This document shows, in pieces, positions 1 to 9,387 of a stretch of 64,000 nt of DNA. A model generated the notes under the pieces. That model did no database searches and was not told where the DNA came from. It worked only from the letters and a program-made list of their open reading frames with translations. Location of the stretch: positions 62,001 to 126,000 of the forward strand of contig NZ_PPDJ01000007.1 of the NCBI RefSeq assembly GCF_002903145.1, written 5' to 3'. The position numbers and the translations under genes are program-made. Source of the stretch: Halobacteriovorax sp. DA5 (lineage in GTDB: Bacteria > Bdellovibrionota > Bacteriovoracia > Bacteriovoracales > Bacteriovoracaceae). Position 1 is the stretch's first letter, and every line of letters begins with the position of its first letter.

Positions 1-1162
1 CAGAAGTAACAAAGAAAATGACAAAAACAAATAAGCTAGGAAGTAGAATCTCAGTAAACGAAATATTTACATCACTTATTAAATTACCATTATACTGCTC
101 ACTCCTTGCTACTAAGTATTTTTTTCTAAATAAGAAAATATAGATTCCACTAATTGGTATAAAAGAAGAAATAAGACCGAAAAGACTCCAAATAATCTTA
201 AGAATGACTCCACCATAATCGCCAAAGTGCAGAGGTTCTGAAAGAATGAGAAGTTCTAAGTACCATGGTAACGTTACTGTGCGGTTTAACTTTCCTGTTA
301 TTCCATCAATATAAGCGATCTCGTGATGATGACTTTCATTTTCCATCAATACAACAAATTGATTTGGTACTGAGAATTCATTATCAGGAAAAGAAATAAA
401 GTCATATTCTAAATGAGCAAGTTTTGATTCTAGTTCTTTTAAAATTGTTGTGACCGATACATACTTTGCATTTTCGATGACAATTGCATTCTCTTGCTGG
501 GCCTTTACATTTCCTCTTAAAAAGAGACCAATTAATGTACTATTGAATGCTAAGATCGCTCCAGTAAAAGTAACAATAAAAAGCCATGCAAGTGTTTTAA
601 CGCCGATTATTTTATGAAGACGCCCAAGCATAATTCGAGAGTTCATTGTTCTTACGTTACGGTAGAACTTATTTGCAATAAAAGCACCACTTAGAAGAGC
701 AACGAGAAAGAACACTCCCATAAGCCCTATTAAAATTTTACCTTTTCCACCTAAGAGTAACTCACGATGTAGCTTTAAGACGAAATCAATAAAGACCGTA
801 GGCTTGACTTGATTTGATGTCAGCACATTACCAGCAAGATCAAATTTTAATCTTGTTGCACCTTTAAACTTTTCAACACCTGGCTCTGTTATTCGTGCTT
901 GAATATCACCATCATCACCTTTAAAAATTGAAAGTACTTTTTTATCTTTGTAAATTTCATTTTCATGTATGTAATTTTCAATTTTTGAAAGAGAGGATTG
1001 ATCTGAAACAAAAGCGCTCTGCTGTTCTACCGAATGAACAGGAGATAATTCGTGACGCCAAACGAGAACAACTCCTGTTAAGCCTAACAAGAGAAAGTTA
1101 ATCGCTAGGACTAAGCCTAGAATACGATGAATTTTTAAAAATTTTCTTACTAATGAACTCAT
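1..1162 (-). CDS. PepSY-associated membrane protein (3' end outside window)
   Basis: The frame is open from an ATG at 1162 to the window edge, giving 387 residues with no stop. A first membrane helix lies at about residues 12-32, followed by a periplasmic region (about 35-125). Further helices come near 130-155 and 185-210, a second periplasmic stretch carries HHHEIAYIDGITGKL, and more helices follow. This alternation, with the start MSSLVRKFLKIHRILGLVL and the WRHEL turn, is typical of the PepSY_TM family, which often accompanies siderophore or ferric-reductase genes. The metal-related role here is inferred. The gene lies downstream of a secreted-protein gene on the same strand, separated by a terminator-like hairpin. 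No clear ribosome binding site precedes the ATG. Confidence 0.8.
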   Translation of the reverse strand, partial: MSSLVRKFLKIHRILGLVLAINFLLLGLTGVVLVWRHELSPVHSVEQQSAFVSDQSSLSKIENYIHENEIYKDKKVLSIFKGDDGDIQARITEPGVEKFKGATRLKFDLAGNVLTSNQVKPTVFIDFVLKLHRELLLGGKGKILIGLMGVFFLVALLSGAFIANKFYRNVRTMNSRIMLGRLHKIIGVKTLAWLFIVTFTGAILAFNSTLIGLFLRGNVKAQQENAIVIENAKYVSVTTILKELESKLAHLEYDFISFPDNEFSVPNQFVVLMENESHHHEIAYIDGITGKLNRTVTLPWYLELLILSEPLHFGDYGGVILKIIWSLFGLISSFIPISGIYIFLFRKKYLVARSEQYNGNLISDVNISFTEILLPSLFVFVIFFVTS

Positions 1163-1172
1163 AAAATTAAGT

Positions 1173-1218
1173 AAAAAGCAGGAACCTTATACTTTCTTAC
1201 GAAAGAAAGGCCCTGCTT
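1173..1218 (-). terminator. Terminator or attenuator hairpin before the PepSY gene
   Basis: On the minus strand the arm AAGCAGG pairs with CCTGCTT and encloses a second stem (CTTTCTT with AAGAAAG). The outer stem is followed directly by a T-run. It lies between the stop of the secreted-protein gene (1234) and the PepSY start (1162), so it can end transcription or limit readthrough into the PepSY gene. Confidence 0.55.
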
Positions 1219-1233
1219 AATATCAAGGATTTT

Positions 1234-1752
1234 TTATAGTCTTTTATAAACCATAAAATCGATACCAATATGTGTTGCACCTTCGCCGCAAACTTCAGCT
1301 GCACCAGTTGCAGGAACCATAATTGTTGCGTGGTGAGGGTGTCCCCAGTATAGGTAATCATTGTTTGCAAGCTGAGCATCAAGAACTGCCTTACCTTCTG
1401 AACAATCTGCTGAAGCATCAACCTTAGAGAAAGCTCTTGAATCGACTAGGTCAATTGTAGAAGCTGCGTTGTCTGCAAATAGGATTGAAGAGTATGAACA
1501 CTCAACACCATCTACATTCTCAAAAGTTGCCTTGATTAGAATATTATCTAGTGTGTAATCAGTTGAAAGCTTTTCAAATTTAACATTCATGTTGTTGTGA
1601 GAAGCCGGTGCATTTGTGTAGTCAGTAAATGCTGCACATACATAACCTTTATGCTGTGCAAGCCATCTCTCACCTTCAAGAACAAGGTCAGTGTTTGCGA
1701 TAGCTGAAACTGATAGTAGTGATAATAAAGCTATAAGTGATTTTTTCATCAT
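1234..1752 (-). CDS. Secreted protein of unknown function (family member 1)
   Basis: This 172-residue protein has a clear Sec signal peptide (MMKKSLIALLSLLSVSAIA, then NTD). GGAG lies seven bases before the first ATG. No known domain was recognised. The mature part has four cysteines and a pattern also found in the secreted protein at 44821-45336: C..(S/G)..LF...A...T..L, then DAS..C, then a C-terminal EVC.GE followed by a short strand ending in R. The two look like divergent members of one family. A GTTTGA-N4-TCAAAC palindrome upstream (1796-1811) is shared with the operon holding the other member. It may be co-transcribed in part with the PepSY gene downstream. Confidence 0.75.
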   Translation of the reverse strand: MMKKSLIALLSLLSVSAIANTDLVLEGERWLAQHKGYVCAAFTDYTNAPASHNNMNVKFEKLSTDYTLDNILIKATFENVDGVECSYSSILFADNAASTIDLVDSRAFSKVDASADCSEGKAVLDAQLANNDYLYWGHPHHATIMVPATGAAEVCGEGATHIGIDFMVYKRL

Positions 1753-1795
1753 GTTTATTCTCCTTTAAGTTTATGAAGAATAAATATCTGAACGA

Positions 1796-1811
1796 GTTTG
1801 AGATGTCAAAC
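1796..1811. promoter_or_regulatory. Candidate operator GTTTGA-N4-TCAAAC (copy 1)
   Basis: The perfect inverted repeat GTTTGAGATGTCAAAC lies 44 bases upstream of the start at 1752. The same 16-base architecture occurs at 42315-42330, before the imelysin operon. No other full copy was noticed in the window. Regulator unknown. Confidence 0.5.
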
Positions 1812-1888
1812 AATAATCTACACATTTAAACAAATGATTGCTAATAAAGACACTTTTTTGAAGTAAATACTTGAAATTTGGTAAAAGT

Positions 1889-1921
1889 GGCCCTATTTGG
1901 AGACATCAACAGGGCCTTTTT
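1889..1921 (+). terminator. Hairpin with T-run, possibly bidirectional
   Basis: GGCCCT pairs with AGGGCC across a 16-base loop and is followed by TTTTT on the plus strand. It lies just past the 3' end of the minus-strand gene ending at 1929, whose transcript would read through the same stem but with a weaker T-run. Confidence 0.45.
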
Positions 1922-1928
1922 GTTAGAT

Positions 1929-2159
1929 TTAGCGAATTGGATCACGCCCTTCGATCTTACTAAGGATGCGAGTTTCGCCAGACTTTTTAAACTTTGATTT
2001 AAATGAATTAGAAGAATGAACAACTTCATTCTCTAGGTTACGATGAGAGCTCACCTCTTGTGAATCGTATTTATGTTCACAAAGGGATTCAGCTGTTGCC
2101 GAAAGGCTCACCATACTTGCACCAATAATTAGTGTCGTAAATAATGTATGAACTTTCAT
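1929..2159 (-). CDS. Small exported protein, unknown function
   Basis: This protein has 76 residues, starting at the ATG at 2159. An AAGGAG ends six bases before this ATG and directly abuts the earlier in-frame ATG at 2165, so the later start fits better. MKVHTLFTTLIIGASMVSLSATAES is a convincing signal peptide. The mature part is only about 50 residues, charged, with one cysteine and a basic C-terminus. No family was recognised. Confidence 0.6.
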   Translation of the reverse strand: MKVHTLFTTLIIGASMVSLSATAESLCEHKYDSQEVSSHRNLENEVVHSSNSFKSKFKKSGETRILSKIEGRDPIR

Positions 2160-2252
2160 ATCCATCTCCTTTGATGATTAATTATCCGTTAATTAATCTT
2201 CGCAAGAAATAGGATTAAAATAAAATACTGAGTCTTTATGGCGCCATAGACA

Positions 2253-2705
2253 TTACCTATTAAACCATGCAATGGACTTAAGTCCATTTTTGACGAGGCC
2301 ATAATAGCTCTTGATTCGATCATTTTGAAAATGGTGTGTTTCACTAATAAATGAGACTATTTTTTTTCGATTAAATGCCATTGCCCAATCATGTGCACTC
2401 ATTCCAGAATCATTTATTTCGCAAAGCTTTGCTCCATATTGAATAAGTAATTTTACGATTTTTAAATCACCTTTTAAGCAAGCTAGCATCAATGCAGTAT
2501 TGCCAAGGCCGTCTTTAGCGATTGGATTTGCTCCAGCGCTAAGTAGTGTATGACAAAAGTCAAAGTGACCACGTTGGGTAGCCTCTAAGAGTGGCGTATA
2601 ACCTTTTTCATTTTTGACCTCTAAGTTACATTCTTCATTTGTGAGTAAGTAAATACTTAACTCACCTACATCACCACTTCGTGCCCAATCAAAAATTTTA
2701 GTCAT
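2253..2705 (-). CDS. Ankyrin-repeat protein
   Basis: This 150-residue protein has no signal peptide and is probably cytoplasmic. Three to four ankyrin repeats span about residues 5-125. The TPLLEA and TALMLA turns, each followed by a helix ending in LL..GA, are diagnostic, and a last degenerate repeat carries SAHDWAMA. A short basic tail follows. Such proteins are protein-binding scaffolds and the partner cannot be deduced. CAGGAG precedes the ATG. It stands alone, divergent from the outer-membrane protein at 2944. Confidence 0.85.
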   Translation of the reverse strand: MTKIFDWARSGDVGELSIYLLTNEECNLEVKNEKGYTPLLEATQRGHFDFCHTLLSAGANPIAKDGLGNTALMLACLKGDLKIVKLLIQYGAKLCEINDSGMSAHDWAMAFNRKKIVSFISETHHFQNDRIKSYYGLVKNGLKSIAWFNR

Positions 2706-2943
2706 AACTTCTCCTGATAGATAATTCTACGGAGAAGTCATCTCGTCTATAAAGTGAAGATGGGATAAGTTTAATTAAGCCCCTTAATCGTTATTTGCCT
2801 ATTATTTATTGAATTAAGCTATATTGGTGCCGTACGCAAAAATCTTTCTTGTTGTATATTAAGATTTTATTAAGAATTTCATTGATCTTTTACATCAGTC
2901 TTTAGACAATATTAGTCTATAAAAACATACACATGGAGTGATT

Positions 2944-3837
2944 ATGAGAACAATTGTTAAAAGTTCAAAGTTACTTATGCTAATTCTAGCAGCTGCAATG
3001 ACAGTTCAAACTCATGCTCAAGAAGAAGCAAAAAGTAAAAAAGATGGAGACATCGACAGTGAAATTACAAACGCTAGACTAAGAGCTCAGTCTGGTTCAA
3101 AATCTGACTACAGCTTAAGTCTTTCACTAGGTTACAATGGTGGTACACTTGATGACATCTTTGGTGAAGAAAGACCAGATATCTATGGTGACCCAGAAAC
3201 AGAAACAAAAACATCTTTTGGTGGTAGTTTCGCAGGTAGATACCGTTTCAATAAAAATGACAGTATGACTGTTGGTGCAGGTTTCTCTGTACTAAACCCA
3301 TGGGGACACTCAGAAGGTAACGTTGATAACCCATATATCGGTTATTCAAGAATTTACAAGATTGGTGATTTCCAAACTTCAACTTCAGCAGACATCACTT
3401 TTGGTACAGCAGAATCTTATAAAGCTGTAGATCTTAAGCAAGTTGTAAGCGCGTCTCACAACATGATGAAAAGATTTGAAGGAACAAACCTAACTGTAGG
3501 AGCTTCAGTTTCTTTAAGTGCATACTTCTACGGTTCAGAGCCTGAAGTTGCAGTATCTAAAGAAGCAATGACAGAACTAGCTGTTGGTTTCTACCCACAA
3601 CTAGAGTACGTATTCAACGATACATTCTCATTTAGAACAGTATTTGGATACTTTAACTACCAAAAGTCTAGAGGTGAAGATTCTAAACTTCTTAGAGCAT
3701 ATGAATATCAGTCAGTTGGTGTTGGTATTTCTGTAACTAGAGATATTTACGTTTACCCAAATATCCAGTTCCTTGCTGATGATCTTGATGCAGACAAAAC
3801 AAACTTTGCAATCTCTGCAGACATCAATATTCTTTAA
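2944..3837 (+). CDS. Outer-membrane beta-barrel protein
   Basis: This protein has 297 residues starting at the ATG at 2944. GGAG sits five bases upstream, and the in-frame GTG at 2938 overlaps that ribosome binding site, so it is unlikely to be the start. A signal peptide (about residues 1-26, ending THAQ) is followed by a short acidic segment and then alternating polar and aromatic strands typical of a transmembrane barrel, ending in DINIL. It has no cysteine. No family was recognised; it could be a porin or a structural protein. A strong intrinsic terminator follows, so it is probably a single-gene unit. Confidence 0.75.
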   Translation: MRTIVKSSKLLMLILAAAMTVQTHAQEEAKSKKDGDIDSEITNARLRAQSGSKSDYSLSLSLGYNGGTLDDIFGEERPDIYGDPETETKTSFGGSFAGRYRFNKNDSMTVGAGFSVLNPWGHSEGNVDNPYIGYSRIYKIGDFQTSTSADITFGTAESYKAVDLKQVVSASHNMMKRFEGTNLTVGASVSLSAYFYGSEPEVAVSKEAMTELAVGFYPQLEYVFNDTFSFRTVFGYFNYQKSRGEDSKLLRAYEYQSVGVGISVTRDIYVYPNIQFLADDLDADKTNFAISADINIL

Positions 3838-3857
3838 TAAATTTAAAGTATACTTAG

Positions 3858-3883
3858 GCCCGGTTATCCGGGCTTTTTTTTTT
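3858..3883 (+). terminator. Intrinsic terminator of the outer-membrane protein gene
   Basis: GCCCGG pairs with CCGGGC across a TTAT loop and is followed by ten T. It starts 20 bases after the stop codon at 3837. Confidence 0.9.
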
Positions 3884-3916
3884 GCTTAAATTCCAAAATC
3901 TCTCTATAATTTTAGT

Positions 3917-4429
3917 ATGGATGTTTTTAAAGGTTTAAAGAATACACATACTGAAATCAAACGAATCAATGGCTACCTCAAAGAAGTTGTTACATTCTTA
4001 GATGATACCGGTAAGCCAATTGGTCATGTTATCAATCCACTAATGGTTGAATTAAGACTACGTGATGTCTCACAAATTTTTGTAGGGGCGTTTCTAGTGG
4101 CCTCACCATTGTGTTTTACTGAAGAAGTATGGAATCTTAGTGTAAGTTTGAAGTTTGATAATATCTATTATCTACTAGCATCTTCAATTGTTATTGTTAC
4201 TTGCTTTGTCTACTTTAACTTCTACCGATTTAAGCTTAAGGGAAATGTCGCAGAGTTTATTAAGAGAATTTTTGCGATTTACTTAATCACAACTTCCAGT
4301 GTTGTATTCATTCTATTTTTGATTGATAAATTTCCCGTAATGACCGATCCAATTCTAGCTTTTAAACGCACAGTAATTATTGCATTCCCAAGCATCTTTG
4401 GAGCGGCCATCACAGATTATTTGAAGTAA
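3917..4429 (+). CDS. DUF2391-like integral membrane protein
   Basis: This protein has 170 residues. A soluble N-terminal third is followed by four predicted membrane helices, at about residues 50-72, 85-105, 115-137 and 148-168. The segment QIFVGAFLVASPLCFTEEVW resembles the conserved first-helix signature of the DUF2391 (TIGR02587-like) family, whose function is unknown. It faces the copper operon tail-to-tail, the two stops being adjacent, and no terminator is visible between them. Confidence 0.65.
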   Translation: MDVFKGLKNTHTEIKRINGYLKEVVTFLDDTGKPIGHVINPLMVELRLRDVSQIFVGAFLVASPLCFTEEVWNLSVSLKFDNIYYLLASSIVIVTCFVYFNFYRFKLKGNVAEFIKRIFAIYLITTSSVVFILFLIDKFPVMTDPILAFKRTVIIAFPSIFGAAITDYLK

Positions 4430-4906
4430 TTAGAACTTAGTATCTTTTTGTCCACAGTGTGGCATATTTGATGCATATGGATTGTGAACTTTATCCTGTT
4501 TAGAAGAATTTTGTACCCACTTCTTCTTAACCATAGGACATGAGTAAGCATTATACTTCTCACCTACATCATATGTATTAATGATATGAATTAGTGCCAT
4601 TGAAACTAAGTGGTAACTTTGATTGTTTTCAGCAGTTGTTTTTGAAGCTTGAATTTCAGAAAGCTTTGTTTTTGAAAAAGTTAGAAGCTTCTTAATTTTC
4701 TCATCACTAATCTTATCAATTGCTGTTGAAAGCTTCTTTGCAGCTTCCTCAACTTTTGCCCCATCGTATTCAAAGAAGCTTGCATGAAGTGTTTCATTTA
4801 ATTCGAGAACTTTAACAACTTCTTTTTTTGTGTTTGGTGCCATCTCAATACGGCCAGCAGCAAATAAATGAAAAGCAATCATACTTACAATAATAAATTT
4901 ATTCAT
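4430..4906 (-). CDS. DUF3347-type periplasmic protein, last gene of the copper operon
   Basis: This protein has 158 residues starting at the ATG at 4906, chosen because AAGGAG lies just upstream and a signal peptide (MNKFIIVSMIAFHLFAAG) then begins the protein. A helical region is followed by CPMVKKKWVQ and NPYASNMPHCG. This is the characteristic C-terminal end of DUF3347, a domain often found on or beside CusB-type adaptors and Cu-handling proteins. The Cys, Met and His residues are plausible Cu(I) ligands. The start overlaps the end of the RND permease gene by eight bases, indicating translational coupling. Confidence 0.75.
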   Translation of the reverse strand: MNKFIIVSMIAFHLFAAGRIEMAPNTKKEVVKVLELNETLHASFFEYDGAKVEEAAKKLSTAIDKISDEKIKKLLTFSKTKLSEIQASKTTAENNQSYHLVSMALIHIINTYDVGEKYNAYSCPMVKKKWVQNSSKQDKVHNPYASNMPHCGQKDTKF

Positions 4907-7900
4907 GTGTTTCTCCTTTAAGGTTCTTTTGTTCAAAATATGAATATGTAATAGGAACAACAAATAATGTAATTAACTCAACAAGCATCCCTCCAAGCGT
5001 AGGAATGGCCATCGGCTTCATAACTTCGCTTCCTGTACTTGTCGACCACATAATAGGAACTAAGGCCACGACAGTCGTTGTCGTTGTCATAACAAGAGGT
5101 CTAATACGTCTAGAACCTGCATTGACGATTACTTCCTTAAGCTCACTCCAATTTCTTGGTTTAATTGTTTTAAACTCTTCTTGCAGATAGGTCATCATAA
5201 CGACACCATCATCGACAGCAATACCAAATAAGGCAATAAAACCAACCCAAACGGCAACAGACGTATTAAAGCCTCCAATCCAAAGCAGAATTAGACCACC
5301 TGCAAATGCGATTGGAACGGCACTAAAAACAATTGCAGCATTACGTAGATTTTTAATCCCAAAATAAATAATGATTAAATTTATAACAAGCGCTAGAGGA
5401 ACAAGAAGCATCAGTCGATTATTAGATCGTACCTGATTTTCATATTGCCCGGCCCAAACTAAAGAATATCCTTTAGGGAGTTCTACTTTTTCTTCTACCG
5501 CCTTCTTAGCTTCTTCCACAAAACCAATTAGATCACGATCTTGAACATTTAAAAGTACGAGTGAGCGCAGCATCCCATCTTCGGACTGGATCATCGCTGG
5601 TCCCGTTACAACTTCAATCTTAGCAAGCTGTTCTAATGGAATATGCTGACCAAGTGGACTAGGTACAAGTACCTTCTTTAACTCGTCAATACGATCTCTT
5701 AGCTCTTTCTTATAACGTACGCGAATTGGAAATCTTTGTCTGCCATCATAAAATTGCCCGATCGTCATACCGCCGACTGCAGTTTGAAGAATTTTATTTA
5801 TCGTTCCAGTATTAATCCCATAGCGACTTGCGGCCACACGATCAATATCAAATTCAATATAAGGTTTACCTGTGATCTGTTGTGCATAGACCCCACTTGC
5901 ACCTTTGATGCCCTCAAGAACATGGCCAATTTCTTGTCCAATCTTTTCTAGCTTTTCGAGGTTATCCCCAAAGATTTTCACACCAATTTGCGTTTTAATT
6001 CCTGTAGAAATCATGGCGATTCTATTCTCAATTGGAAATAGCCACGCGTTTACAAGGCCAGGAACTTGTAGCTGTTGATCAAGCTCAGCCATAATATCGT
6101 AAATCGAAGTTCCACTTGGCCACTGATCTTGAGGGATAAGTTTTACAACTGTTTCAAACATTGCAACCGGAGCAGGATCGAGTGCCGTTTCAGCACGCCC
6201 TAGTTTTCCTATCGCACTCGCAACAAGAGGATGCTTAACTAGCTCCTTGTCTGTATAGGCCAAAAGCTCTCGTGCCTTTGTCATCCCAACATCAGCAGTA
6301 GTTACAGGCATATAAAGAATTTCCCCCTCATTAAGTGAAGGCATAAACTCTTTACCAAGTTGAGAATATGCAATCCCTCCGAGGATGAAAATTAGAGTTG
6401 GGAAAATTGCAAAGAACTTTCGATTATCCAGAAGCCAACTAAGCACAGGCTGATAAGTATTAATAATTTTTAAGCTGACAGGGTTTTTCTCTATCGGCTT
6501 AAGCTTTCCTTTTAAGAAGAAAACACTTAGGGCCGGAACAAGAATAATAGCAACCACAACAGAGCCAAACATTGCCAGTGTCTTTGCCCAAGCAAGTGGA
6601 CCAAAGAGTTTCCCTTCACTTCCTTCTAATCCAAATACAGGTAAGAAAGTTACAATTGTTGTGGCAACAGCTGTTAAAATAGCTGGACCAACCTCACGGG
6701 CTGCCTTAACTACAATTTCAACACGCTCAGACTTAGAAAGATCTCGATCTTCACTTGCAAGGCTTGAATAGATATTTTCAGTCATGATAATACCCATATC
6801 CACCATTGAACCAATAGCAATAACAAGCCCAGATAAACTCATAACATTAGAGTCAATACCAATAAATTTCATGAGAATGAAACTTATACCAACACCAAAT
6901 GGTAGAGTTAGCGATACTAAGATTGAAGATTTAAAGTGAAGTAAGAATAGTAAAATAACAATAACAGTTATCACAATCTCTTGCGCTAAGGCAGAATAAA
7001 CTGTTCCAATTGTTCTTTCAATTACCTCTGTTCGGTCGTAGAAAGGACTAAAAATAACGCCTTTTGGAAGTCCGGCCTTAACAATTTCAATTTTCTCTTT
7101 TACATTATCAATGACTTCTTTTGGATTTTCTCCAAATCGCATTGTAACGATACCACCAACAGCTTCTGTTCCGTCTTTATCAAGTGCTCCACGACGAAAA
7201 GCAGGACCTGTACCAACACTTGCCATGTCTTTAATTCGAATAGGAGACTTATTCTTTACAGCAACGACAACATTTTCAATATCTGTAAGTGACTTGAAGA
7301 ATCCTTTACCACGAACAATAAATTCACGATCACCATCTTCAATAACTTCTGCTCCAACATCAATATTACTATCTTGAATAGCTTGAATAATAGATGTCAG
7401 ATGAATGTCATAGGCAATAAGTTTATTAGGATCAACATCGATTTGATACTCTTTAACAAATCCACCAATACTTGCGACTTCACTTACTCCCTCCACACTT
7501 TGAAGAAGATAACGAACGTAGAAGTCTTGTAATGTTCTCAACTCTTCTAATGACAACGGCTTTTCATTATCTGAAGCGTTCTCGAGTGTATACATATAAA
7601 CTTGGCCAAGACCTGTTGCATCCGGTCCCATTGCAGGATTTACGCCTTCAGGTAGTTCATTCTTTGCACTTGTAAGCTTTTCTAAAACACGAGATCTCGA
7701 CCAGTAAAAATCAACATCATCATTAAAAATGACATAAATCGTAGAGAAACCGAATGCAGAAGTTCCGCGAATATTTTTAACTCCAGGAATTCCCTGAAGA
7801 AGAACACTTAAAGGATAAGTAATTTGTTCTTCAATATCCTTAGGTGATCTTCCTGCCCAATTTGTGAAAACAATTTGCTGATTTTCTCCAATATCTGGAA

Positions 7901-8015
7901 TTGCATCAATTCGTGCTGTCGATAAGCTAAAGACAGAAAGTAGTGCAACTAAGATAAAGATTAGTACTACAGTGACACGATTTCGAATGGATAATTCAAT
8001 AATATTCTTAATCAT
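4899..8015 (-). CDS. cusA: Cu(I)/Ag(I) RND efflux permease, CusA type
   Basis: This 1038-residue inner-membrane transporter drives proton-coupled export of Cu(I) or Ag(I) from the periplasm through the adaptor and outer-membrane channel. It is full length for heavy-metal RND pumps. There are twelve membrane helices with two large periplasmic loops, the usual N-terminal helix (IIELSIRNRVTVVLI) and IGSMVDMGIIMTENIY in the fourth-helix region. Met569, Met619 and Met668 fall in the YMP, AMFET and RIAMIST contexts. The same residues in the same contexts and spacing form the E. coli CusA metal site (573, 623, 672), which supports Cu/Ag rather than Co/Zn/Cd. The start overlaps the adaptor stop by eight bases. 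Confidence 0.93.
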   Translation of the reverse strand: MIKNIIELSIRNRVTVVLIFILVALLSVFSLSTARIDAIPDIGENQQIVFTNWAGRSPKDIEEQITYPLSVLLQGIPGVKNIRGTSAFGFSTIYVIFNDDVDFYWSRSRVLEKLTSAKNELPEGVNPAMGPDATGLGQVYMYTLENASDNEKPLSLEELRTLQDFYVRYLLQSVEGVSEVASIGGFVKEYQIDVDPNKLIAYDIHLTSIIQAIQDSNIDVGAEVIEDGDREFIVRGKGFFKSLTDIENVVVAVKNKSPIRIKDMASVGTGPAFRRGALDKDGTEAVGGIVTMRFGENPKEVIDNVKEKIEIVKAGLPKGVIFSPFYDRTEVIERTIGTVYSALAQEIVITVIVILLFLLHFKSSILVSLTLPFGVGISFILMKFIGIDSNVMSLSGLVIAIGSMVDMGIIMTENIYSSLASEDRDLSKSERVEIVVKAAREVGPAILTAVATTIVTFLPVFGLEGSEGKLFGPLAWAKTLAMFGSVVVAIILVPALSVFFLKGKLKPIEKNPVSLKIINTYQPVLSWLLDNRKFFAIFPTLIFILGGIAYSQLGKEFMPSLNEGEILYMPVTTADVGMTKARELLAYTDKELVKHPLVASAIGKLGRAETALDPAPVAMFETVVKLIPQDQWPSGTSIYDIMAELDQQLQVPGLVNAWLFPIENRIAMISTGIKTQIGVKIFGDNLEKLEKIGQEIGHVLEGIKGASGVYAQQITGKPYIEFDIDRVAASRYGINTGTINKILQTAVGGMTIGQFYDGRQRFPIRVRYKKELRDRIDELKKVLVPSPLGQHIPLEQLAKIEVVTGPAMIQSEDGMLRSLVLLNVQDRDLIGFVEEAKKAVEEKVELPKGYSLVWAGQYENQVRSNNRLMLLVPLALVINLIIIYFGIKNLRNAAIVFSAVPIAFAGGLILLWIGGFNTSVAVWVGFIALFGIAVDDGVVMMTYLQEEFKTIKPRNWSELKEVIVNAGSRRIRPLVMTTTTTVVALVPIMWSTSTGSEVMKPMAIPTLGGMLVELITLFVVPITYSYFEQKNLKGETHE

Positions 8016-9387
8016 TAGTATGCCCTTGATGAGGATCAGATGTACTCATATCCTCATATCCACCAAAAAGTTGTGCTTGAGCATCAAGAAGAAAGTTTCC
8101 TTCGATAACAACTTGATCCCCATCTTTAAGTCCCTCTTTAACCTCAACATAGCCTTCTGACTCATGCCCCGTTTTAATAACGACTGACTTAAACTCTTTA
8201 TCACTAACCTTTACCCATGCAACTTTTCTCTTTCCAGTATCAATAACAGCAGATCGTGGAATTACGAGAGGCATTCCCTCTAATTCAAAAGTAATTTGAG
8301 CATTTGCAACCATTCCAGGCTTTAGTTTCCCTTCCTCATTTTGAATCGTAGCGCGAACCTTTAATGTTCGAGACTGTTGATCAAGAACAGGGCTAATAAA
8401 ATCCACCTCACCCTTTGTCGTCTTTCCAGGGATTGCAATAAATTCTAATTCAACAGTTTGACCTAATTGTACTAGGGCAGAATCCTGCTCATAGACATCG
8501 AGTTCGACCCAAACATCACTTAGGTTTGAAAGTTCAAAGAAGTTTTGTCCTTCTTTAAAATATGTACCAACTGTAGCACTTCTTTTTTGTACAATTCCTG
8601 TAGCAGGCGAATAGATTGTGATCTTATTCGGAACAGCACCAGACTTTGCCCATGCTTCATATTGTTCTTTTTTTATCCCCCACAGCTCAAGTCTTTCCTG
8701 ACTTTGTAAATAAAGATCACGGAACTCACGTCCTTTATTCTTTAAGTATGTCTTTCGAGCTAGAATGTATTCTTCTCCTGCTGAAATTAATTTTGGACTG
8801 TAAATATCAACAACTGGATCACCTGTTTTAACAAAACTTCCTGTTGATTTCACATATACTTTCTCAACACGGCCATCGATTCTTGCCGGTATATTACTTT
8901 CCTTTTCTTCTGATTGGAGTACTTGACCTAGAAGTCTAATTTTCTTAGTCATCTTCATTGTCGTTACAGGAAAGTAAGATGGATTAAAATGTTTTAGTTG
9001 AGACTTTCTAAGTTTCACACTAGCAACAACTTTAGAAGCATTCTCTTTTTGTGTATTAACTTTAACCATTGGAGACCCATCCATTGGACAGACATCTTCT
9101 TTCTCACTTGTTACATCTGGAAAGTCCTTACAACGCCAAAGATCCTTTTGTGGTTCATTTTGTGTCATGGCAGAATGGTCATGATCATCTTCAACTTCAA
9201 CTTTAGTTAAGTTCATATGACAGATTGGACACTTTCCAGGCTTATCTTCCTTAATCTGTGGGTGCATTGAGCATGTATAATAAGTTTTAACCTTAGATTC
9301 ACTATGTGTACTAGTTTCCTCTTTCGCCGAACAAGCAACAAATCCTAAAAGTGTTGTGAAAGTAATAATTTTAAGTAATTTATTCAT
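8008..9387 (-). CDS. cusB: Efflux RND adaptor lipoprotein with two metal-binding N-terminal motifs, CusB type
   Basis: This 459-residue periplasmic membrane-fusion protein links the RND permease to the TolC-like channel. The start is set at the ATG at 9387, after GGAGAG. This gives a lipoprotein signal (LLGFVAC) with the lipid-carrying Cys at about residue 19. Two heavy-metal-binding motifs follow: YTCSMHP..KCPICHM (about 37-62) and a degenerate WRCKDFP..VCPMDGSPM (about 83-110). The biotinyl-lipoyl, hairpin and beta-barrel domains of the adaptor family come next. The C-terminal tail is His-rich (DPHQGHTND). The start overlaps the upstream channel gene by eight bases. Confidence 0.92.
   Translation of the reverse strand: MNKLLKIITFTTLLGFVACSAKEETSTHSESKVKTYYTCSMHPQIKEDKPGKCPICHMNLTKVEVEDDHDHSAMTQNEPQKDLWRCKDFPDVTSEKEDVCPMDGSPMVKVNTQKENASKVVASVKLRKSQLKHFNPSYFPVTTMKMTKKIRLLGQVLQSEEKESNIPARIDGRVEKVYVKSTGSFVKTGDPVVDIYSPKLISAGEEYILARKTYLKNKGREFRDLYLQSQERLELWGIKKEQYEAWAKSGAVPNKITIYSPATGIVQKRSATVGTYFKEGQNFFELSNLSDVWVELDVYEQDSALVQLGQTVELEFIAIPGKTTKGEVDFISPVLDQQSRTLKVRATIQNEEGKLKPGMVANAQITFELEGMPLVIPRSAVIDTGKRKVAWVKVSDKEFKSVVIKTGHESEGYVEVKEGLKDGDQVVIEGNFLLDAQAQLFGGYEDMSTSDPHQGHTND

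Noticed and set aside
7111..9210. Plus-strand frames over the cus genes
   Set aside because: No start signals, and they lie wholly on the reverse of conserved coding sequence.
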